A stretch of DNA of 39,656 bases from Hydrotalea sp. (GTDB lineage Bacteria > Pseudomonadota > Alphaproteobacteria > JASGCL01): contig JASGCL010000001.1 of the NCBI GenBank assembly GCA_030054115.1, positions 112,788 through 152,443 of the forward strand, written 5' to 3'. The first letter of the stretch is position 1, and every line of letters begins with the position of its first letter. Under the pieces are notes generated by a model. It searched no databases. It was not told the DNA's origin and saw only the letters and a program-made list of their open reading frames with translations. The translations under genes and the position numbers were made by a program. Of this stretch, positions 1-8,851 are shown piece after piece.

Positions 1-290
1 CTTACCTCGCCGCCGAACAATTACAAACCACGGTCAATCAATTGCTCAACCTGTGGCAAAATTACCAAGCCAACAAAAAATCCCTACCCTTCATGGTGCG
101 CTCTTTACATGAATTGGAACTGTCGGTCGCCGGTATCGATAAATTATACAACCGCGGTATCGCGCCGCTTTCTGCCTTGTTACAAAAACGCCAAGAATTT
201 TTTGCCAACTTAATTCAATATCATCAATTGCATGAAAACCAATTGATTGGCAGTCTAACCCTTCTAGCCTTATTGGGACATTGGTCATGA
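1..290 (+). CDS. TolC-like outer membrane efflux protein, C-terminal part (partial at window start)
   Basis: An open frame enters from the left edge (first full codon at base 3) and stops at 290, giving about 95 residues. The segment reads as the last helical repeat of an outer-membrane efflux (OEP/TolC) protein. It can be lined up with the end of the next gene: both have a WQNYQ stretch, then a helix, a G-x-x-x-L-S turn and a long amphipathic helix ending in LxLLG or NSLG. OEP proteins form trimeric channels across the outer membrane that work with inner-membrane transporters. The stop overlaps the next start (ATGA), so the two channel genes are probably co-translated. The N-terminus and the partner transporter lie outside the window. 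Family assignment is from this short segment only. Confidence 0.7.
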   Translation, partial: YLAAEQLQTTVNQLLNLWQNYQANKKSLPFMVRSLHELELSVAGIDKLYNRGIAPLSALLQKRQEFFANLIQYHQLHENQLIGSLTLLALLGHWS

Positions 291-1675
291 TGAAAAAAAT
301 CCCCCTCGCCCATCGCCGACGCGATAACCACCGTGGGTGGCGCAATCATTGCCTGACGGCCGTGGCCTTATCCTGGTTTGTTACCCTGCCGACATTTTTA
401 TTGCCGAGCCATTCCCATGCGCAGGGTAATGCGGCGGTTGATTCAAGCAATCAAGCCACCAGCCAGCCAACCAGCCAAGGTTTCGGCCTGCGCGATGCCT
501 TCGTCGCCGCCTATAATTACGACCCGCGAATCAAGGCCGCCCTTGAAAGCGTTAAGGCCAGCGAGGCCAGCCTCAACACCACCCGCGCCGCCCGCCTGCC
601 GCAGGTTTCCTTCAGCACAAGTTATGGCCCGTTGGAGGCGAAGGTTAATGGCGCGTCGCAATCTTACGGCGGGCAACAGGTGAATAATAGCCTGAGCATC
701 AGCGCGCCGATTGCAACCTTTGGCAGGCAGGAATCATCGGAAAAATTGGCCGCCAGCCAATTGATGTCGGCCAAGATAGATTTTGAACAAAAAAAAACCA
801 TCCTGTTTGACGACGTAGCCCAGAGCTATTTTGGCCTGCTGTTCAGCGAGCAGGTCTATCGCTTGAAATCAGAAAACAAAAGCCTGCTCGAAAAACAATT
901 GGCCGAGGCAAAGACGCGTTTCGACCGCGAGGCCATGACCATCACCGAATTGCGAGCGGTGCGCACCCGATTAAATAACGCCAACATCGAATTGCTCAAC
1001 GCCAGTGCCAATTATATTGCGCAAAAACAAAAATTGGCCAGCCTGATTGGCCGCACTGATATCGCCGGCCTGACGGTTGATTCGGGGAACGAATTTTTAA
1101 AAAAATTACCGGCAACGCTCGATGATGCAAAAAATCTATTGCTCGCCAATGCGCCGGCGCTTAAAGAATCCGGCCAAGCCATCATCCGCGCCCAGGCCGG
1201 CGTTGATAGCTCGCGCGCTGGATTTTTTCCCCAGCTGACGCTTCAAGGCGGCACCAGCAGTAGCCTTGCCAACAATGACATGACCCAACAACAATATGCC
1301 ACGCTCAACATGAGCATGGTGCTGGCCAGCGGCGGCACCAGCCTGCTTGACCAAACGCGCGTCATGGCCGAATTAAAACGCGCGCAATATAACCTGGCCG
1401 ATACAAAAAATATCTTGATTCAAGATTTGCAAAATCGTTGGCAAAATTACCAAAGCTATAATCAAATTGTGAAGGATAGATACAATAACCTCCAACAATA
1501 TGAAAAAATTTACCAAAACGCTTCGCGCTCCCTGGCCTTGGGGCAAAACACCCTGAGCCAAGTTATCGACGTGCGGAGCAGGCTAATCGAACAATATATC
1601 GATTACGCCAACGCGGTGAATACAAAAATGATATTTGGCGTCGGCCTGGCCAATAGCCTTGGCCTTATCAATTAG
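287..1675 (+). CDS. TolC family outer membrane efflux channel
   Basis: About 462 residues, a usual length for TolC/OEP proteins. A basic N-terminus (MMKK...RRR) and a hydrophobic segment end in SHAQG, a good signal-peptidase I site. The mature protein has two internally similar halves of long Ala/Gln/Ser-rich helices. Typical OEP phrases are visible: AYNYDPRIKAALESVKASEA near the start, AQSYFGLLFSEQ and ALKESGQAIIRAQAG in the middle, and a final helix ending ANSLGLIN. Role: outer-membrane exit duct for a type I secretion or RND/ABC export system. Three in-frame starts exist: TTG at 281, ATG at 287 and ATG at 290. I chose 287 because its ATGA overlaps the upstream stop. It follows a paralogous OEP gene, and the gene after it is convergent. 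Substrate unknown. Confidence 0.88.
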   Translation: MMKKIPLAHRRRDNHRGWRNHCLTAVALSWFVTLPTFLLPSHSHAQGNAAVDSSNQATSQPTSQGFGLRDAFVAAYNYDPRIKAALESVKASEASLNTTRAARLPQVSFSTSYGPLEAKVNGASQSYGGQQVNNSLSISAPIATFGRQESSEKLAASQLMSAKIDFEQKKTILFDDVAQSYFGLLFSEQVYRLKSENKSLLEKQLAEAKTRFDREAMTITELRAVRTRLNNANIELLNASANYIAQKQKLASLIGRTDIAGLTVDSGNEFLKKLPATLDDAKNLLLANAPALKESGQAIIRAQAGVDSSRAGFFPQLTLQGGTSSSLANNDMTQQQYATLNMSMVLASGGTSLLDQTRVMAELKRAQYNLADTKNILIQDLQNRWQNYQSYNQIVKDRYNNLQQYEKIYQNASRSLALGQNTLSQVIDVRSRLIEQYIDYANAVNTKMIFGVGLANSLGLIN

Positions 1676-1685
1676 ACAATTGTTT

Positions 1686-2981
1686 TTAAGCTTGGGTGCC
1701 CGCCACCGCCGTGGGTTTTGGAATGCTGGTCAGCAGGAAGAAGGCGATAATAAATAACATCGCCGGCGGTAAAAAAACATTATTGCCAAGCACGCCAAAC
1801 AGCCCGCCCAAAAAAATCGCCGACAGGCCGCGCGCCAAACTTTGCAACGATTGCGCCATGCCCAACACCTCCCCCTGTTTATCGGCCGGCGTGTTTTGGC
1901 TGAGCGAGCCGGTTAAGGCCGGTTGATAAAAACTCATGCCAACCGCCATAATCGAGACTATCACCCGCACCAAATTTTGCCGTGGAAAAAAATTCAACGA
2001 CATGAAGGCAAAGGCCAACATCACCAAGCCGATTTGCATCACCCGCCGCTCGCCAAATTTTTTAACCACCGGCCGGATAAGCCCACCCTGCACGATTATC
2101 GTTACAACGCCGATGGTGGCGAAGATGTAGCTAATATCCTTCGCCGTGTAATTAAAATTCGCTTGCCCCCAAATGGTGAAAACCGATTCCAAGGTTGAAA
2201 AAGCCACCTGGCCCAAAAACGCCAGCGCCAGGTAACGCCCAATCACGCCATCGCGCCACAGCGGGGAGAAAAAAACCGCCAAAATTTTCTGATGAAATTT
2301 TTTGCGCGGCGGCATGTCTTCTTTCCCCGGGGTGATGTAAACATCGTCGACATTTAATTTGCTTAACCGCGCGTTCGGCGGCAAAATCCAAATACCAAGC
2401 ATGGCCACGCTGGCGGTTATCATGCCGGCGACCAAAATTGGAAATTGATGGCTATTGGGAAGCAGGTTAATCAAAAAACCCACCACCGGCCCAATAAAGG
2501 GCAAGGCGGTTATATTGGCCTGCACCCCATCGTCCAACAAAATGCCGCCCAATGCCGGCCCCATGGCGAAACCAACGCCAAAGGTCGCGCCCAACATGCC
2601 CAATGCCGCGGTGCGATTTTTTTTATCGGTCAAGTCGGCTATCCATGATTGGACAACGCTCATCCAGCCGGCAAACACGCCCGACATAATCCGCGAAAAC
2701 AACACCATCCAAAGCAGGTGCGAAAAAGCCATCCAAATATAATTCAGCGACGATAACAACAGCAGGCAAATCAATATAACGCGGCGGCCGTGGCGGTCAG
2801 ACATCGAACCCCAAAATGGCGAAAAGAAAAAACTCGTCAGGGCGAAGGTGCCGGCGATGCTGGTCACCGTTAAATTGCCGCCGCCCAAATCCTTAATCAA
2901 AAATGGCAAAATCGGCAATATCATGCTGAAAGCCATCAGCTCCATCAGCACCATCAACAACAGGGGCAATAATTTCCACAT
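1686..2981 (-). CDS. MFS transporter, DHA1/TetA-like drug:proton antiporter
   Basis: 431 residues with about twelve hydrophobic segments. The loop after TM2 carries the MFS motif A (GSMSDRHGRRVIL, around residues 57-69). GATFGVGFAMGPALGG around TM5 resembles the antiporter motif C of 12-TM drug exporters. The first helix, with LPILPFLIKDLGG, resembles TetA and multidrug DHA1 proteins. It probably exports a small hydrophobic compound in exchange for protons; the substrate cannot be read from the sequence. Its ATG lies 6 nt after the murJ stop, so it is likely the last gene of the long leftward block. The 3' end is convergent with the TolC-like gene at a 10-nt gap, but there is no evidence that the two work together. 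Confidence 0.85.
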   Translation of the reverse strand: MWKLLPLLLMVLMELMAFSMILPILPFLIKDLGGGNLTVTSIAGTFALTSFFFSPFWGSMSDRHGRRVILICLLLLSSLNYIWMAFSHLLWMVLFSRIMSGVFAGWMSVVQSWIADLTDKKNRTAALGMLGATFGVGFAMGPALGGILLDDGVQANITALPFIGPVVGFLINLLPNSHQFPILVAGMITASVAMLGIWILPPNARLSKLNVDDVYITPGKEDMPPRKKFHQKILAVFFSPLWRDGVIGRYLALAFLGQVAFSTLESVFTIWGQANFNYTAKDISYIFATIGVVTIIVQGGLIRPVVKKFGERRVMQIGLVMLAFAFMSLNFFPRQNLVRVIVSIMAVGMSFYQPALTGSLSQNTPADKQGEVLGMAQSLQSLARGLSAIFLGGLFGVLGNNVFLPPAMLFIIAFFLLTSIPKPTAVAGTQA

Positions 2982-2987
2982 GGTTTT

Positions 2988-4622
2988 TTATGACCGGCGC
3001 ATTTCACGTAAATGAAAATTGCCGCGATACAGCCACAGGGCCGGCACATAATAAATGGCCGAGACCACCATGGCGGTAACCACCAACAACCAATTTTTTT
3101 CCCACACACCGCCCATCATCGCCAGCCAGCGCGGCAAGAAATTATAGAAAACTAAAAGTGGAATATTCATCAAGAACAGCAATAACACGGGCCACCAAAA
3201 TTGCAAGCGCCAAGGCAAGGCGCCCTTCGCAAACAAAATGATAATAAATACCGTGGAGGTAAAAGACGCCGCAACAAACGACGCGGTGGCAATGCCCTTT
3301 TCCGCCATTCCCATGTCGCGCGTCAGCAGGTAGGCCACCGCGCCGTTGATAACAAACGACAATAGGGTGATGCGCACCGGCGTTTTGGTATCGCCCTTGG
3401 CGTAAAAATAAGGTTGGAAGACCTTATTAAGAATATAAAATGGCAGGGCGAAGGCAAACATGCTGAGGGCGCTGGCGGTGCGTTCGCTGGCCAGGGCGTC
3501 AAACGCGCCGCGTTGAAACATAAATGAAATAAAATGAATGCTTAAAAAATGTAACGCCAGGGTGCAGGGAATGGTAAAGGCCAGGCCGAGGCAAATGCCC
3601 TGTTGCAACAATGGTTGCAATTCCTTTTGCCCCGCCGCGCCGCCATGTTGCGCATGGGAAAATCGTTGCAGTAAAACAATCCCGAGCGCGATGCCAATCA
3701 CGCCGAGCGGCAATTGAATCAATCGGTCGGCATAAAACAAGTGGGTCACCGCCCCCACCCCGACGGTGGTTGCAATCATGTCGCTGACCAACGAATTCAG
3801 TTGCTGGCCGCCAGCACCCATCATCGATGGTGCCATGGTTTTTAGCAATCGTTTTTCTTCGGGCGGGAAATTGCGCTTAACGATTTGCTGTTTGTTCTTG
3901 TGCCAAATTCTTGCAAAATTATTCTTGTGAAAATAATTGGGGTAAAGCCCGCGCACGCCACGCCACATATACCAAACTTGCCAAATGCCCGATAGCATGA
4001 CCGCGGCGCATAATATCTTGCCCTCGGTAATATCTGGCATCATGTCCTGATAACTGCCGCGCACCGCCATGATGCCGCCGACCGCAACGATTAAAAAAAC
4101 ATTCAAGAAACTTGCGGCCAAACTGCCGCGCCAAAAAAGCCCGTGGCTTTGCAACACGCCGGCAAACAACGCGGCCAGCGACATGGCCAGCAAATAGGGA
4201 AAAGAAATTCGACCAAAACTAACCAACATCTCGATGCGCGATGGGTCGGCGCGAAACCCGGGCGCAACCACCCACATAATCTGCGGCATGAAAATAATCA
4301 CCAATAGGGTGAAAAGCGACAAGACCAAAAATAATTTTATACCAACGCCACTGGCAAAGGTGATGGCGGTTTTTTCTTTATTCTTCGATTTTTTTTTCAA
4401 CAACACAAATAAAGGGACAAAGGCCGCTGAAAACGCCCCTTCCGCAAACAGCGAGCGAAAAATATTCGGGAAGCGAAAGGCTATCAAAAACGCATCCATC
4501 ACCGGGCTGGCCCCGAGCAAGCCCGACAGGCAAATATCGCGCATAAACCCAAGCACGCGGCTTATCATGGTCATGCTACCGACCTTCATCAATGGTTTAA
4601 ATAATTGGTTGATATGAGCCAT
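2988..4622 (-). CDS. murJ: Lipid II flippase MurJ
   Basis: 544 residues with about fourteen membrane segments, the usual architecture of MurJ/MviN in the MOP exporter superfamily. The N-terminal sequence is diagnostic: SMTMISRVLGFMRDICLSGLLG, then MDAFLIAFRFPNIFRSLFAEGAFSAAFVPLF. Further family phrases are FPYLLAMSLAALFAGVLQS, LPLGVIGIALGIVLLQRFS and FYAKGDTKTPVRI. MurJ flips the lipid-linked peptidoglycan precursor across the inner membrane and is normally essential. It lies after the HisN-like gene with an 88-nt gap and 6 nt before the MFS gene. Nothing is truncated or unusual in the protein. The assignment is secure. Confidence 0.97.
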   Translation of the reverse strand: MAHINQLFKPLMKVGSMTMISRVLGFMRDICLSGLLGASPVMDAFLIAFRFPNIFRSLFAEGAFSAAFVPLFVLLKKKSKNKEKTAITFASGVGIKLFLVLSLFTLLVIIFMPQIMWVVAPGFRADPSRIEMLVSFGRISFPYLLAMSLAALFAGVLQSHGLFWRGSLAASFLNVFLIVAVGGIMAVRGSYQDMMPDITEGKILCAAVMLSGIWQVWYMWRGVRGLYPNYFHKNNFARIWHKNKQQIVKRNFPPEEKRLLKTMAPSMMGAGGQQLNSLVSDMIATTVGVGAVTHLFYADRLIQLPLGVIGIALGIVLLQRFSHAQHGGAAGQKELQPLLQQGICLGLAFTIPCTLALHFLSIHFISFMFQRGAFDALASERTASALSMFAFALPFYILNKVFQPYFYAKGDTKTPVRITLLSFVINGAVAYLLTRDMGMAEKGIATASFVAASFTSTVFIIILFAKGALPWRLQFWWPVLLLFLMNIPLLVFYNFLPRWLAMMGGVWEKNWLLVVTAMVVSAIYYVPALWLYRGNFHLREMRRS

Positions 4623-4710
4623 GGGTTAATTTTTTTATAATCGCAGGTTGCCATCAGTTTACAATTTATTTCATTGGCGAGGTAGTGGCGGTTTACGCCG
4701 CAATCAACCG

Positions 4711-5508
4711 CTATTTATCCATCGCCGATTGGACAATTTTTAACGCCGCCGCGTGCAATTCTTTTGAACCCGCCGCCAGTGTTTCGGTGCCCGATGTCAT
4801 CGATATCGGCTCGCCCCGCCAATTGGTGATGATGCCGCCCGCCGCATTAACCACCGGCGCCAACGCCATTTTATCATACTGCGCCATTTGGGTTTCGCAA
4901 ATTACATCGACAAAACCCATCGCCAATAATCCATAGGCGTAGGAATCGTAACAACTGCGCTTGATACGCACCACGCCCTTCAGCGCTTTAAAAACCCGTT
5001 CCTGTTCGGGGGTAAAAACCAAATCGGTGCCCGAAAAAAAACCAATCGCTCTTTCCAGCGGGATGCCGGTACGGGTGCTTAGCGCTTTACCATTCATGGT
5101 GCTGATGTCGTCTTTTAACCCCTGGAATCCGATGTAACGTTCCTTCAACACCGGCTGGTTAATAACGCCGGCAATTGGCACGCCGTTTTGGCACAGGGCG
5201 ATAAGGGTGGTGAACATCACCCCGCCGACCATGAATCCCTTGGTGCCGTCTATCGGGTCGATAACCCAAACATATTCTTTGTCCAAATTTTCATTGCCCC
5301 ATTCCTCGCCCAAGATGCCATCATCGGGGCGATGTTTTTTTAACAACGCGCGAATGGCGGATTCGGTTTCCTTATCGGCGATGGTTACCGGCGAATGGTC
5401 GCTTTTGAATTCGGCGGGCGGGATATTTCGCCAATGGCGCATTTGCACGCGGCCGGCCTCATCGGCCAACAGGTTGAGTAGCCCTTCAATCTCCTGTTTA
5501 TTTATCAT
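4711..5508 (-). CDS. hisN: Inositol-monophosphatase-family phosphatase, probably histidinol-phosphatase (HisN type)
   Basis: 265 residues, normal for the FIG/IMPase superfamily. Metal-binding motifs are complete: GEEWG (67-71), WVIDPIDGTKGF (81-92, with D84 and D87), and a C-terminal motif in which QYDKMALAPVVNAAGG replaces the classical WD. The stretch VINQPVLKERYIGFQG, with Pro-Val-Leu-Lys-Glu-Arg, matches HisN-type histidinol-phosphatases better than SuhB or CysQ. HisN would remove phosphate from L-histidinol phosphate in histidine synthesis. No other his genes are nearby, so the substrate is inferred from family resemblance only; CysQ-like or broader phosphatase activity is possible. It ends 88 nt before murJ and starts 12 nt after the cytochrome c gene. 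Confidence 0.8.
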   Translation of the reverse strand: MINKQEIEGLLNLLADEAGRVQMRHWRNIPPAEFKSDHSPVTIADKETESAIRALLKKHRPDDGILGEEWGNENLDKEYVWVIDPIDGTKGFMVGGVMFTTLIALCQNGVPIAGVINQPVLKERYIGFQGLKDDISTMNGKALSTRTGIPLERAIGFFSGTDLVFTPEQERVFKALKGVVRIKRSCYDSYAYGLLAMGFVDVICETQMAQYDKMALAPVVNAAGGIITNWRGEPISMTSGTETLAAGSKELHAAALKIVQSAMDK

Positions 5509-5520
5509 GTATGAAAATAA

Positions 5521-6063
5521 TTAACGCAAACTTTGCAGGTATAAAATAAGCGCCGCCCGTTCCTTGTCATCAGGCAAACCGGCGAAGGTCATTTTTGTGC
5601 CGCTGGCCAAAGACCGCGGGTTGTAAAGAAATTGGTTTAATTTATCAACGTTCCAACTGCCGCCGACGGCCTTTAACGAATCGGAATAAGAATACCCGGT
5701 GCCAGACGCGACAGCGCGGCCAACAATACCAAACAGCTCGGGGCCAACCTTGTTCGGGCCACCCTTGGTAAAGTCATGACAGGCTTGGCATTTACGCGCC
5801 ACCACCGCGCCATCGGCGGCGGTAACTTTTTTAAACAAATCATTGATGGCGCCCGGCCCGGCGTTCGCGCCGCCACTGACCGTTACCACATTGCTGGCCA
5901 CAGTTTCGTTACTGCCCGGCAAGACAAAGGCCTGGTTGCTGAGGTTATGTTTCGGGTGATAAATAACCCGCGCCACCACACCCGCCGTCGCGGCAACCAA
6001 CGCCGACAGAATAATCGACGCCGCAATTTTATTACGCAACAGGGGGTCTTTTTTATCGCTCAT
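5521..6063 (-). CDS. Membrane-anchored class I cytochrome c (CycM/c552-like)
   Basis: 180 residues. A single hydrophobic segment (about 12-32) after a short charged N-terminus anchors the protein in the inner membrane with the haem domain in the periplasm. A 55-residue linker follows. The haem site is CQACH (92-96), and the distal methionine ligand is probably M158 in GTKMTFAGL. The GPELFGIVGR phrase and the final ERAALILYLQSLR helix are typical of mitochondrial-type c cytochromes. Membrane-bound CycM-type cytochromes carry electrons from the bc1 complex to terminal oxidases in alphaproteobacteria. It sits between DUF1285 and the HisN-like gene and is probably co-transcribed. The exact electron acceptor is not shown by the sequence. 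Confidence 0.9.
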   Translation of the reverse strand: MSDKKDPLLRNKIAASIILSALVAATAGVVARVIYHPKHNLSNQAFVLPGSNETVASNVVTVSGGANAGPGAINDLFKKVTAADGAVVARKCQACHDFTKGGPNKVGPELFGIVGRAVASGTGYSYSDSLKAVGGSWNVDKLNQFLYNPRSLASGTKMTFAGLPDDKERAALILYLQSLR

Positions 6064-6181
6064 TATTATTTTTTATTTTTAATATCCATTATAAAAAAAA
6101 TTTACGCCACTCTCTTAAGTGATTTTCTAGCAAAAGGCAAATGGTTTTTAGCGTTTTTTCGCGGGCATGATTGCTTGGTTT

Positions 6182-6763
6182 TCATGCAAGGTAAAATTTT
6201 TCGCCGCAACTTTCGACAAATAATTTTTGTTGCGCCACGGGGTTTTCGCCATTCGCCTTGTTATTTATATTATTAAGGGCGCTATTGGCCAAATCATAAA
6301 AAACCGCGGGCGATAACAACATATCCAAATTATCACGCACCCGCACCACCGGCCGTGGTTGACCGTCATGACCATGGGTCACGGTTAAGGGGTGGTCGCG
6401 GTCGATGGTTACCCAAAAATCCAACGAAGATTTTACCATGATAAGATTTGGGGTTATATCGGCCAGCAAACCATAAAATGGCAAATCCTCAACCTCGATT
6501 TTTCCCTTCTCGGCGGGGGTGGCCAAAAAATATTCACCCCCCTCGCGCACCAAGCAGACCGCAAATAATTGGCAAAGTTGCAACCGACCGATGGGGGAGT
6601 TTTGATAAAACCATTGGCCTTTTTTATTGATGCGAATGGTAAAATCGCCGCATAAAGCTGGTAATTTTAATTTGCTACCTGTCTCCCACAACCCTCGCCC
6701 CTGGCGCATCATGTCGCCAATCGACTGGCGCGGGGGTTTGGGGGGTGGTTGGTTGGTGGCCAT
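6182..6763 (-). CDS. DUF1285 family protein
   Basis: 193 residues, soluble, without signal peptide or membrane segment. Family phrases recognised as DUF1285: CGDFTIRINKKGQWFYQNSPIGR, LVREGGEYFLATPAEKGKIEVEDLPF, and later DHPLTV and RDNLDMLLSPAVFYDL. The family is widespread in alpha- and gammaproteobacteria, and its biochemical function is, as far as I know, unassigned. The C-terminal 40 residues (NNINNKANGENPVAQQK...) are polar and probably a lineage-specific tail. It lies 58 nt downstream of dcd and upstream of the cytochrome c gene. The intergene spacer to dcd holds a small hairpin (6789-6806). Confidence 0.82.
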   Translation of the reverse strand: MATNQPPPKPPRQSIGDMMRQGRGLWETGSKLKLPALCGDFTIRINKKGQWFYQNSPIGRLQLCQLFAVCLVREGGEYFLATPAEKGKIEVEDLPFYGLLADITPNLIMVKSSLDFWVTIDRDHPLTVTHGHDGQPRPVVRVRDNLDMLLSPAVFYDLANSALNNINNKANGENPVAQQKLFVESCGEKFYLA

Positions 6764-6788
6764 TTTTTTCTATCGCCGCTTCGCTGTC

Positions 6789-6806
6789 ATTGTTGGCGAC
6801 AACAAT
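6789..6806 (-). other. Small hairpin between dcd and the DUF1285 gene
   Basis: Arms attgttg and caacaat form a perfect 7-bp stem around a four-base loop (gcga on +, tcgc on -). It lies in the 58-nt spacer after the dcd stop. No T-tract follows on the minus strand, so it is not a standard terminator. It may be a processing or attenuation element, or chance. Confidence 0.3.
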
Positions 6807-6821
6807 ATCGTAGCAAAAAAA

Positions 6822-7385
6822 TTATAGCTTGGGCAAGGTCACGCCGCGTTGCCCCATATATTTGCCGCCGCGCGTTTTATATGACACGTCGGGTTTTTCA
6901 CCGCGCAAAAATAAAAATTGGCAGGCACCCTCGCCGGCGTAAATTTTTGCCGGCAATGGCGTGGTGTTGGAAAATTCCAAAGTAACATGCCCCTCCCACC
7001 CGGGTTCCAATGGGGTTACATTGACGATGATGCCGCACCGGGCGTAGGTGCTCTTTCCCAAGCAAATCACCAACACATCCTCGGGGATTTTAAAATATTC
7101 GACGGTGCGCGCCAGGGCAAAACTATTCGGCGGAATAATACAAACATCGGTGTCACGCTTGACGAAGGCATTTTCAGAAAAATTTTTCGGGTCAACCACC
7201 GCGCTATCCACGTTGGTGAATATCAAAAATTCGCTGGCGACCCGCGCGTCGTAACCGAACGATGACAAGCCATAGGAAATAATTTTTTTGCCATCTTTGT
7301 CGGTGCGCACCTGACCATCGACAAATGGTTCTATCATGCCTTGTTCGGCCTCGCGCCTTATCCAATGGTCGGGTTGCAATGACAT
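6822..7385 (-). CDS. dcd: dCTP deaminase
   Basis: 187 residues, close to the usual length. It deaminates dCTP to dUTP, feeding dTMP synthesis. Family signature residues are intact: [13 protein letters not shown] near residues 38-50, [31 protein letters not shown] with the catalytic glutamate in VTLEFSN, and [11 protein letters not shown] near the end. The alternative, a dUTPase, is unlikely because the KSTYARCG and TPLEPGWEG stretches are specific to Dcd. It lies 9 nt downstream of the small basic protein gene and is part of the same leftward block as eno. Nothing unusual was seen. Confidence 0.97.
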   Translation of the reverse strand: MSLQPDHWIRREAEQGMIEPFVDGQVRTDKDGKKIISYGLSSFGYDARVASEFLIFTNVDSAVVDPKNFSENAFVKRDTDVCIIPPNSFALARTVEYFKIPEDVLVICLGKSTYARCGIIVNVTPLEPGWEGHVTLEFSNTTPLPAKIYAGEGACQFLFLRGEKPDVSYKTRGGKYMGQRGVTLPKL

Positions 7386-7394
7386 GGTGATTAT

Positions 7395-7520
7395 TTAAGA
7401 ATTCTTTTGGCGTAATTGTTGTTGACGTTTGCGGTTACGCAGGTTGGCGCGCAACGATTCGGCCAATTTTTCTTTTTTGATGGCTTGTAATTTTTTTTTG
7501 TGAATCTTGTTAAGCGGCAT
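7395..7520 (-). CDS. Small, highly basic 41-residue protein
   Basis: A short reading frame fills the gap between eno and dcd: ATG at 7520, TAA at 7397-7395. The product starts MPLNKIHKKK and ends RQQQLRQKNS. Nearly half the residues are Lys, Arg or Gln, with a central LRANLRNRKRQQQ. Tiny basic proteins with a core like L-K-A-N-L-R-R-R-K occur in many alphaproteobacteria; I recognise the resemblance but know no function. It lies 6 nt after eno translation stops and 9 nt before dcd, so it sits inside an operon. Close packing, length and composition support a real gene. A nucleic-acid-binding role would only be a guess from charge. Confidence 0.6.
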   Translation of the reverse strand: MPLNKIHKKKLQAIKKEKLAESLRANLRNRKRQQQLRQKNS

Positions 7521-7526
7521 GGTTAT

Positions 7527-8837
7527 TTATTTTTTTAAAATTGTTCGGCCGGCGTATATCGCGTCATTGCCCAATTGATTTTCAATCGCCAGCAAACGAT
7601 TGTATTTTGCGGTGCGTTCGCCGCGACTGGGCGCGCCGGTTTTTATTTGCCCGCAATTGGTCGCAACCGCCAAATCGGCAATGGTGGTGTCCTCGGTTTC
7701 GCCCGAGCGGTGCGACATCACCGCGCGGTAATTATGGCGATGCGCCAGGCCGACCGCCGTCAGGGTTTCGCTCAAACTGCCAATTTGATTGACCTTGACC
7801 AGCAGTGCATTGGCTAGGTTTTTATCGATTCCCATCTGCAATCTTTTTGGATTGGTGACAAACAAATCATCGCCCACCAATTGAATTTTGTTGCCAAGTT
7901 TTTTTGTCAATATCTCCCAACCAGCTATATCATCCTCGGCCATCGCATCCTCGATAGATATAATCGGGAAGTCATCGCAAAGTTTTGCCAAATAATCGGT
8001 CAATTGACTGGCCGTCATTTTTTTCTTCATGCCAACCAAATCATAAATGCCGTCTTTAAAAAATTCGGTGCTGGCGCAATCCAGGGCGTAAAAAATATCA
8101 CCGCCGGGTTTATAACCGGCCGCCGTCACCGCGTCATTCATCAGCGACAATGCTTCCTCGGCCGACGATAAATTGGGGGCGAAGCCGCCCTCGTCCCCTA
8201 CGTTGGTGCTCAAGGATTTTTTCTTTAAAATCGATTTCAAGCTGTGAAAAATTTCGGTGCCGGCGCGCAACGCTTCGGAAAATTTATTAAAGCCGACCGG
8301 CATGACCATGAATTCTTGAATATCCAACGCATTGTCAGCATGCATCCCGCCGTTAATAATATTCATCATCGGCACCGGCAAGATATTTGCCGCAACGCCG
8401 CCAAGGTAACGATAAAGCGGCATGGCATAATGGTTGGCCGCCGCGTGCGCCACCGCCAAGGACACCGCCAAAATGGTGTTCGCGCCGAGGGTTTGCTTGT
8501 TGTCACTGCCGTCGAGGTCGCATAATAATTTATCAATTCGCAATTGGTCGCCGGCATGTTGGCCAAGCAACAAATCGCTGACCTCGCCCTTAATTTTTTC
8601 GCAAGATTCCTGCACCCCCTTGCCGCCGTAGCGTTTTTTATCGCCGTCGCGCCATTCGACCGCTTCATGCTTACCGGTTGAGGCGCCCGATGGCACCGCC
8701 GCAACCCCCACCGCGCCGCTTAATAACCGCACGGTTACCTGGAGCGTTGGGTTGCCACGGCTGTCCAAAATTTCCAACGGCGCAATGGCGGTAATCGACG
8801 CACCATCGGCCCTCATATCAAATGTTTTTTTATCCAT
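7527..8837 (-). CDS. eno: Enolase
   Basis: 436 residues. It converts 2-phosphoglycerate to phosphoenolpyruvate in glycolysis and may join the RNA degradosome. Family landmarks are intact: [13 protein letters not shown] near the N-terminus, [50 protein letters not shown], the [15 protein letters not shown] signature and [17 protein letters not shown]. The position before HADN is Met rather than the Glu seen in E. coli. Its start lies 14 nt after the kdsA stop, so the two are likely co-transcribed. Phosphoenolpyruvate, the enolase product, is a substrate of KdsA, which makes the pairing metabolically sensible. Several N-terminal residues ([14 protein letters not shown]) are an extension relative to E. 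coli. Confidence 0.98.
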   Translation of the reverse strand: MDKKTFDMRADGASITAIAPLEILDSRGNPTLQVTVRLLSGAVGVAAVPSGASTGKHEAVEWRDGDKKRYGGKGVQESCEKIKGEVSDLLLGQHAGDQLRIDKLLCDLDGSDNKQTLGANTILAVSLAVAHAAANHYAMPLYRYLGGVAANILPVPMMNIINGGMHADNALDIQEFMVMPVGFNKFSEALRAGTEIFHSLKSILKKKSLSTNVGDEGGFAPNLSSAEEALSLMNDAVTAAGYKPGGDIFYALDCASTEFFKDGIYDLVGMKKKMTASQLTDYLAKLCDDFPIISIEDAMAEDDIAGWEILTKKLGNKIQLVGDDLFVTNPKRLQMGIDKNLANALLVKVNQIGSLSETLTAVGLAHRHNYRAVMSHRSGETEDTTIADLAVATNCGQIKTGAPSRGERTAKYNRLLAIENQLGNDAIYAGRTILKK

Positions 8838-8851
8838 GATGTTACCCTTTT

